From UBA8828 sp964510855 (lineage in GTDB: Bacteria; Verrucomicrobiota; Verrucomicrobiia; Opitutales; UBA953), in the NCBI GenBank assembly GCA_964510855.1, contig CAZEDB010000036.1, positions 1-11,383 of the forward strand: 11,383 nt of DNA. The letters run 5' to 3'. Positions 7,459 through 11,383 of the stretch are shown here, one piece after another. Within the stretch, counting starts at the first letter, position 1. The number at the start of each line of letters is the position of its first letter. Under the pieces are notes generated by a model, which was not told the origin of the DNA, searched no databases, and saw only the letters and a program-made list of their open reading frames with translations. A program made the position numbers and the translations under genes.

Positions 7459-8040
7459 ATGCCTCTCGCGGTCCTCGCCGCTCTCGGCAACCCCGGCGCC
7501 GAATACGCCGCCACCCGTCACAATGCGGGCTGGCTGGTTATCGAAGCGCTGGCCGAGCAAGCGCAAGCGACTTGGCGCACCGAAAGCCGTTTCCCGGCTA
7601 TGGTAGCCAAAATCGATCTCCGCGGGACGCCGATTCATCTCGTGAAGCCCCTCGTTTTTATGAACGAGACCGGTCAGCCCCTCGCGGCTTTCCTTCGCTT
7701 CCACCGCATCGAACCCTCCGATTGTGTGGTACTTCACGATGACATCGCGTTTCCCCCTGGCGTTCTGCGTCTCACCACGGGAGGTTCTGATGGCGGCCAT
7801 AACGGTATCACCAGTTGCATCCAGCATCTCGGACCTACCTTTATCCGCGCTCGCATCGGTATCGGCCCCAAACGCCACTCCGCCCAAGATTTAGCTGACC
7901 ACGTCCTCGGTCGCCTTCCTCCCGAAGATCTTGCCGCCCTCCGCGCTGCCTACCCTGACTTCATTAACGGTCTCACCACTCTCTTTACCCAAGGCCTTCC
8001 GGCCGCACAAAACTTCACCAACAAGCGAAACTCCTTATGA
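7459..8040 (+). CDS. pth: peptidyl-tRNA hydrolase
   Basis: Cleaves peptidyl-tRNA released from stalled ribosomes and recycles tRNA; cytoplasmic. At 193 aa it has the normal family length. The active-site residues can be read with an offset of one from E. coli: N11 in LGNPG, H21 in TRHNAG, N69 in FMNETG, D94 in LHDD, and N115 in GGHNG. The block PPGVLRLTTGGSDGGHNG and RIGIGPK are characteristic. The ATG at 7459 places LGNPG at residues 9-13, where the family expects it; no Shine-Dalgarno is visible. The stop overlaps the rpsF start in an ATGA (8037-8040), implying translational coupling. Placement after bL25 puts two ribosome-linked functions on one transcript. Confidence 0.97.
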   Translation: MPLAVLAALGNPGAEYAATRHNAGWLVIEALAEQAQATWRTESRFPAMVAKIDLRGTPIHLVKPLVFMNETGQPLAAFLRFHRIEPSDCVVLHDDIAFPPGVLRLTTGGSDGGHNGITSCIQHLGPTFIRARIGIGPKRHSAQDLADHVLGRLPPEDLAALRAAYPDFINGLTTLFTQGLPAAQNFTNKRNSL

Positions 8041-8342
8041 CCAAGCCTAAGTCCACTACCCGCTCCTACCGCGCGACTGCGATCCTCGACCTCCGTGGCG
8101 TCTCCGAGGCTCCTGAGACCATTATCGATAAACTCAAAGACACCTTCAAGGCCGTCGGCGGCAAGGTGGGCGAAGTTACTAATTTGGGTCAGCGCGATTT
8201 CTCTTACGTCGTCGATCGTAAATTCCCCTCCGGCATTTATGTGCGCTTTGATGTCTCGGGTGCCGCCACTCTCCCGCTTGCCTTCCAAGAGAAGGTACGC
8301 CTCGACCGCACGGTCCACCGCGTGCTCTTCCAGTCACGCTAA
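8037..8342 (+). CDS. rpsF: small ribosomal subunit protein bS6
   Basis: 30S platform protein that normally binds 16S rRNA together with bS18. The 101-aa product has the bS6 ferredoxin-like pattern: an opening strand YRATAILDLRG, a helix (ETIIDKLKDTFKAVGGKVGEV), a strand pair through QRDFSYVVDRKFPSGIYVRFDV, and a closing segment LPLAFQEKVRLDRTVHRVLFQ that corresponds to the usual Leu..Arg.Leu.Val.R.L end. A short basic N-terminal lead (KPKSTTRS) precedes the core. It starts inside the pth stop codon (ATGA). The next gene, ssb, follows after 57 nt, giving the familiar rpsF-ssb order. The sequence is fairly divergent but size, pattern and context agree. Confidence 0.93.
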   Translation: MTKPKSTTRSYRATAILDLRGVSEAPETIIDKLKDTFKAVGGKVGEVTNLGQRDFSYVVDRKFPSGIYVRFDVSGAATLPLAFQEKVRLDRTVHRVLFQSR

Positions 8343-8399
8343 GCCCGGGTTAATCGAGGCCATTCTCTCAACTTAATTTATCGTTCTACTTTTTGACCC

Positions 8400-8855
8400 A
8401 TGGCCTCCTCCTATAATCGCGTCGTTCTGGTTGGTAATATGACTCGTGACCCTGAGTCACGCGCCCTTCCTAGCGGCCAGCCGCTGACCAAGTTCTCACT
8501 CGCTATCAATCGCTCGTACTCGACCAAAGAAGGCGAGAAGCGTGAAGAAGTAACCTATGTCGACGTCGACGCCTTTGGTAAACAAGCTGAGGTTATCGCT
8601 AAGTATTGCTCCAAGGGTTCAGGCATTCTCGTCGAAGGCCGCCTGAAGCAAGATTCATGGGATGACAAGAAGACGGGCGAGAAGCGCACTAAGCTGGGCG
8701 TTATCCTCGAAAACTTCACCTTCATTGGCGGTCGCGCTCCTGGCGCTGCCGAGGGTGGCGATTCGCCTGCACCTCGTTCGGGTGGCGCACGTGGCGGTTC
8801 CGCTGGCTCTGCCGCTCCTAGCTCAGATGCTCCCGATGACGACGTACCTTTCTGA
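8400..8855 (+). CDS. ssb: single-stranded DNA-binding protein
   Basis: Binds and protects single-stranded DNA during replication, recombination and repair, and recruits partners through its C-terminal tip. Residues 4-110 form the OB fold (NRVVLVGNMTRDPE, TKFSLAINRSYS, EVTYVDVDAFGKQAEVIAKYCSKGSGILVEGRLKQDSW, with W87 available for base stacking). Residues 111-142 are a Gly/Ala/Ser/Pro-rich linker. The end, DDDVPF, is the conserved acidic tip that contacts SSB-interacting proteins. The 151-aa length is typical. The ATG at 8400 gives the standard N-terminus; only an A/T-rich, non-Shine-Dalgarno leader precedes it. It is located between rpsF and rplI. Confidence 0.97.
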   Translation: MASSYNRVVLVGNMTRDPESRALPSGQPLTKFSLAINRSYSTKEGEKREEVTYVDVDAFGKQAEVIAKYCSKGSGILVEGRLKQDSWDDKKTGEKRTKLGVILENFTFIGGRAPGAAEGGDSPAPRSGGARGGSAGSAAPSSDAPDDDVPF

Positions 8856-8888
8856 TACTTAAACTAAACTCCTTACCAAGACACCAAC

Positions 8889-9440
8889 ATGGCTACTATT
8901 GAAGTTCTTCTTATTAAACCCGTCGACGGCCTAGGCGCTGAAGGCGAGCAAGTCCGCGTCAAAGCGGGCTATGCTCGTAACTACCTGCTGCTGCAGGGCA
9001 TCGCGCTTCCCGTTAATCGCGGTAACCAAAAGTATATCGCGTCGCTCGCTAAAGCTCGCGTCGTACGTGAAGCCCGCGATCTCGCCGCCGCTCAAGCCCT
9101 TGCTGATAAGTTACAGGCTACCAGTCTCACCTTCTCGGTTAAGACCGGCGAGGGAGGCAAAATGTATGGCGCGATTAGCGTCACAGAAATTATTGCCCGT
9201 CTTAATGAGCAAGGCATCGAGCTCGAGCGTAAGCGCATTCAGCTTGGCCAAGGTCCCGTCAAATTACTGGGCAAGCATGTTGCTCACGTAAAACTTCACC
9301 CCACCATTGCCTTTGAACTTGGCTTCGAAATCGTTTCGGAGAACCCCATCATTCAAGTGCAAGATGTGGCTGATGAGCCTACCGCAGAGGAGCGCCCCAA
9401 GAAGGCTCGCCGCCCCAAGCGCGAAGCTAAGTCGGAGTAA
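8889..9440 (+). CDS. rplI: large ribosomal subunit protein bL9
   Basis: Ribosomal protein that binds 23S rRNA and extends from the 50S side near the L1 stalk; it affects frame maintenance. Residues 1-48 form the N-terminal domain with the bL9 signature VRVKAGYARNYLLLQGIA (22-39). A long central helix follows (about 45-78), then the C-terminal domain (about 80-155, TGEGGKMYGAISVTEI, KLLGKHVAHVKLHP). Length is 183 aa against about 150 for the family: the extra is a charged tail (162-183, EERPKKARRPKREAKSE) likely to be disordered and RNA-contacting. It is the last gene of the operon, 33 nt after ssb, and is followed by a strong terminator. The bS18 gene often found between ssb and rplI is not there. 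Confidence 0.97.
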   Translation: MATIEVLLIKPVDGLGAEGEQVRVKAGYARNYLLLQGIALPVNRGNQKYIASLAKARVVREARDLAAAQALADKLQATSLTFSVKTGEGGKMYGAISVTEIIARLNEQGIELERKRIQLGQGPVKLLGKHVAHVKLHPTIAFELGFEIVSENPIIQVQDVADEPTAEERPKKARRPKREAKSE

Positions 9441-9460
9441 TCACGTTCGCGTGACGAAAT

Positions 9461-9489
9461 AAAAAGGCGACCACAAGGTCGCCTTTTTT
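9461..9489. terminator. bidirectional intrinsic terminator between rplI and the exported nuclease gene
   Basis: A stem ggcgacc (9466-9472) / ggtcgcc (9477-9483) with loop acaa is flanked by aaaaa on the left (9461-9465) and tttttt on the right (9484-9489). The plus-strand transcript from rplI sees a U-run after the stem, and so does the minus-strand transcript coming from 9536. The two convergent genes therefore share it. A smaller TCACG/CGTGA hairpin with a TTCG loop sits just before it (9441-9454). Confidence 0.95.
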
Positions 9490-9535
9490 GTGAGCCACGC
9501 GTTTCTCGCTGCGGCGTTAAGCGAAGGGTCTGGTT

Positions 9536-11038
9536 TTACTTCGTGCGCTGACGCATCCAGATGGCAGACTCAATGACGAGTTGGACTTGGCCCTTATGGA
9601 AACCCAGTTGAGCAATCCATCGCACGGGGTCGCCTTCGGGGGTGGCTCGAAGTGCGGCCATGACATTTTCATCATGCGACCAAACTGGGTAGGTAACATC
9701 GCCAATACGTACCCGCATCTTACCTTCCCACTTACCCTCAACGCGGAGGAGTTCGCCCATGCCTTCGGCTAAGCCCTTAGGGTCGAGTTGAGCGACCACG
9801 GTAGCTGAGCGTAATTGGGCTGGGTCGATGTGAGCATACCAGCGCGGAGCCGCAGGCCCGGTAATCGCGGGGGTGCGGAGGGGGTTTACTCCAGGTTTCT
9901 CTCCTGCAGGCGCGATGCGGAAGCTTGCTATCACGGGGAAGTGGTCGCTCACGCCCGCACCTGGGCCGAGGCGACTGAGATCCCAAGGTAATCCTGTTAC
10001 AGGGTAAGCATTGAGCCCGGCGATTTCTACAGTCCGGAAAGAGTTGGCTTGGTAGTCGACCCCGCGCCCATCGGCGAGACCGCGCGAGATGATGAGATGC
10101 ATGAGCGTTCCCCACTCGCCGCGAAACGCATCGGAGCGGCGAAGGGCAGGGGGGAGCTCGTACCAAAGATTGTAGAGGGCGGCACCACCTGCAGTCCGAA
10201 GTTTCAAGGCGTCGCCTTGTGAACCTAAGACATCTTCAATCCCCGTTTCCGTTAGGTAAGGGTAGCGCGTGGATTGGTCGTAGTGAGAATTTAAGTCCCC
10301 GGCTACGATGATAGCTGCCTCGGCGTTCTCCCTAAGAAGCTCGTCAACTCGAGCTCGCAAGACGCGTGCATTGCCGATGCGTACGCGTTCTGCAGTGGCA
10401 TTGCCGGCGCCGCTCTTCCAGTGGTTAGCAAAAACAAAAACCCGTTCGCCTTCGATATCCAGCGCTGCCTCAATGATGGTCCGTGCTCCTTCGAGCTTAT
10501 GTTGTTTGATCGAGTGTACGGGCAGGCGGGTTAAAATTGCATTACGGATACTTTCAGAGGCTGGGTCCGTAACGTCGCCGAGGATAAGTCGATAACCCGA
10601 GAGTCCGCTGTCATCGAGTGCTTTGCAAAGCCAAGCTTCCACGGGTGCGCCGCGTAACTCTGCCGAGAGTTCGCCGCGGAGGAGTTGGCGAAAATCTTTA
10701 CCGCGATGGCGGGTAATAAAATCACTGACGCTGATCGTCGATACGGGCGTATGGTCGACTTCGAGTTCATTGAGCACTAAAACATCGGGTCCTTTGCCGT
10801 CATTTACTTTCCGTAAGACTTCGACCACGGCGGAAAGTTTTCGCGCGAGTTGTTCGGGTGTCCAACGATCAGGTGCGTTGCCAGTAACGGGGAAGTCGGC
10901 GTAAAGAGAGACGTCATCGACGTCGAAGACGTTCTCCACATTGAAGGCCATAACCGAAAAGGACCGGTCTTCAGCCGCCGAGGCGGTCGATAGTAAGGCG
11001 AGCCAGACCAAGGGTAGGGCAAGGAGGCGAAGGGGCAT
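9536..11038 (-). CDS. exported endonuclease/exonuclease/phosphatase-family protein with C-terminal extension
   Basis: Predicted secreted metal-dependent hydrolase of the DNase I-like (EEP) fold, 500 aa; the substrate (DNA, RNA, nucleotide or phospho-lipid) cannot be told from sequence. Residues 1-22 are a signal peptide ending ASA-AE. EEP residues are all present: N33 in FNVENVF, metal ligand E91 in LNELEVD, H206 in FANHWKSG, D248 and N250 in AGDLNSH, and D365/H366 in SDHFPV. FNVENVFD together with NELE resembles extracellular nuclease-like EEP proteins. Residues about 385-500 form an unassigned, strand-rich domain, possibly OB-like (KWEGKMRVRIGDVTYPVW, VRWIAQLGF, VQLVIESAIW). It is a single-gene unit ending in a shared terminator, with the ATG at 11038 fixed by the signal peptide and no Shine-Dalgarno. 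A role in nutrient phosphate or nucleotide scavenging is plausible but inferred. Confidence 0.9.
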   Translation of the reverse strand: MPLRLLALPLVWLALLSTASAAEDRSFSVMAFNVENVFDVDDVSLYADFPVTGNAPDRWTPEQLARKLSAVVEVLRKVNDGKGPDVLVLNELEVDHTPVSTISVSDFITRHRGKDFRQLLRGELSAELRGAPVEAWLCKALDDSGLSGYRLILGDVTDPASESIRNAILTRLPVHSIKQHKLEGARTIIEAALDIEGERVFVFANHWKSGAGNATAERVRIGNARVLRARVDELLRENAEAAIIVAGDLNSHYDQSTRYPYLTETGIEDVLGSQGDALKLRTAGGAALYNLWYELPPALRRSDAFRGEWGTLMHLIISRGLADGRGVDYQANSFRTVEIAGLNAYPVTGLPWDLSRLGPGAGVSDHFPVIASFRIAPAGEKPGVNPLRTPAITGPAAPRWYAHIDPAQLRSATVVAQLDPKGLAEGMGELLRVEGKWEGKMRVRIGDVTYPVWSHDENVMAALRATPEGDPVRWIAQLGFHKGQVQLVIESAIWMRQRTK

Positions 11039-11316
11039 GGTTTGTGAATAAGCGACCTACCGGCTGTGACCACCCCAATTTAAGAGTGAAAAATAGGACA
11101 TTTTTTAGGCCCTAAGGGCACCTTTGTGAAAACCGTGTTAAGGTTTTGCCTAACCCAACTGGGGGTGGGTGTTTTTGCTCAGTGGGCTGAGGGTTTTTGC
11201 TCAGGGGTTCTGACACCTAATTGGTACAAAAAAAGTCTCCCCAAGACCCACCCTTTGCCCTCAATCTGAAGTCAGGGCATCACTGCCTCACCCCTAGTCT
11301 CCCCCTTAATCTTTTC
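11039..11316. promoter_or_regulatory. divergent intergenic region with repeats and inverted repeats
   Basis: The 278-bp gap sits between the minus-strand nuclease and a plus-strand secreted protein, so it must contain both promoters. I cannot place confident -35/-10 boxes. It holds a TTAGGCCCTAA palindrome (11105-11115), a hairpin AAAACC/GGTTTT (11129-11134 with 11142-11147), a 12-nt direct repeat (11171 and 11193), a CTCA/TGAG stem between the repeats (11179-11182 with 11189-11192), and TGCCCT/AGGGCA (11256-11261 with 11274-11279). I see no open frame that looks coding. Regulatory function is inferred from the density of repeats. Confidence 0.45.
11171..11204. repeat. 12-nt direct repeat, possible operator pair
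   Basis: The sequence gtttttgctcag occurs at 11171-11182 and again at 11193-11204, 22 bp apart start to start (about two helical turns), each followed by a G-rich stretch. This spacing would put two bound proteins on the same DNA face. It lies about 110-145 bp upstream of the start of the plus-strand gene at 11317 and about 130-165 bp upstream of the nuclease start. Confidence 0.6.
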
Positions 11317-11383
11317 ATGCGCCTCTCAACCGCACTTTTATTTGCCGCTGGATCTGTGCTCATGCTCGCGCCGTCGACGGCGA
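11317..11383 (+). CDS. start of a secreted protein, cut by window edge
   Basis: An ATG at 11317 opens a frame with no stop to the window end (22 full codons). The product begins MRLSTALLFAAGSVLMLAPSTA, a good Sec signal peptide: one basic residue, a hydrophobic core and a small-residue end suited to cleavage. No mature part is visible, so function cannot be given. No Shine-Dalgarno precedes it (pyrimidine-rich leader). The upstream 278-bp intergenic region has repeats that may control it. Confidence 0.7.
   Translation, partial: MRLSTALLFAAGSVLMLAPSTA

Noticed and set aside
6936..7887. Long minus-strand open frames opposite bL25 and pth (for example 7514-6936 and 7887-7000)
   Set aside because: They are complements of clear bL25 and Pth coding sequence; the low-complexity Ala- and Ser-rich stretches mirror the GCN repeats.
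9441..9454. TCACG-TTCG-CGTGA hairpin after rplI as a separate terminator or regulator
   Set aside because: The stem is short, the loop is closed by G-C and not the stable C-G, and it has no U-run; the strong terminator follows at once.
11160..11210. Possible G-quadruplex from the G-tracts
   Set aside because: The tracts are separated by a loop of about 14 nt and interrupted by pairing stretches, so a stable form is doubtful.
1..11383. CRISPR arrays, insertion sequences, phage genes, attachment sites next to the tRNA, defence or toxin systems
   Set aside because: No spaced repeats, transposase or integrase motifs, or duplicated tRNA end were seen; the gene content is housekeeping and composition looks even.

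Overview
This is about 11.4 kb of moderately GC-rich bacterial chromosome, made mostly of housekeeping genes. The best guess for the host is a Verrucomicrobiota bacterium of the Opitutales/Opitutaceae type. That guess rests on the PEP-CTERM tail of a small secreted protein, the Ala/Pro-rich extensions on ribosomal proteins and the lack of clear Shine-Dalgarno sites. It is an inference from pattern, not a database match.

Left part (1-5652, minus strand): a compact three-gene run read right to left. It holds mfd (transcription-repair coupling factor), an exported SurA-type peptidyl-prolyl isomerase that overlaps the mfd end by 19 nt, and a GH77 4-alpha-glucanotransferase (malQ) that starts 12 nt after the isomerase stop and runs off the left edge. 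The malQ product has all three catalytic residues. The three functions (DNA repair, envelope protein folding, glucan metabolism) are unrelated, so they look co-transcribed rather than functionally coupled.

Middle (5653-6693): a small PEP-CTERM protein, a tRNA-Leu(CAA) directly upstream of it on the same minus strand, a clear intrinsic terminator after the PEP-CTERM gene, and a 182-bp divergent intergenic region holding the leader of the ribosomal-protein operon.

Right-centre (6694-9489, plus strand): a translation and replication operon of bL25 with a repetitive Ala/Pro tail, peptidyl-tRNA hydrolase (pth), bS6 (rpsF), single-strand DNA-binding protein (ssb) and bL9 (rplI). It is closed by a strong hairpin terminator with T/A tracts on both sides. 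The common neighbour rpsR (bS18) is absent from its usual place.

Right end (9490-11383): a minus-strand exported endonuclease/exonuclease/phosphatase-family protein with all the usual metal and catalytic residues and an unassigned C-terminal domain. Next comes a 278-bp intergenic region with a 12-nt direct repeat and several short inverted repeats. Last is the first 22 codons of a plus-strand secreted protein cut by the window edge.

I found no CRISPR array, insertion sequence, phage gene, toxin-antitoxin pair or recognisable defence system. Nothing here convincingly amounts to a new system. The most unusual items are the tRNA/PEP-CTERM arrangement, the structured right-hand intergenic region, the unassigned domain on the exported nuclease, and the missing rpsR.
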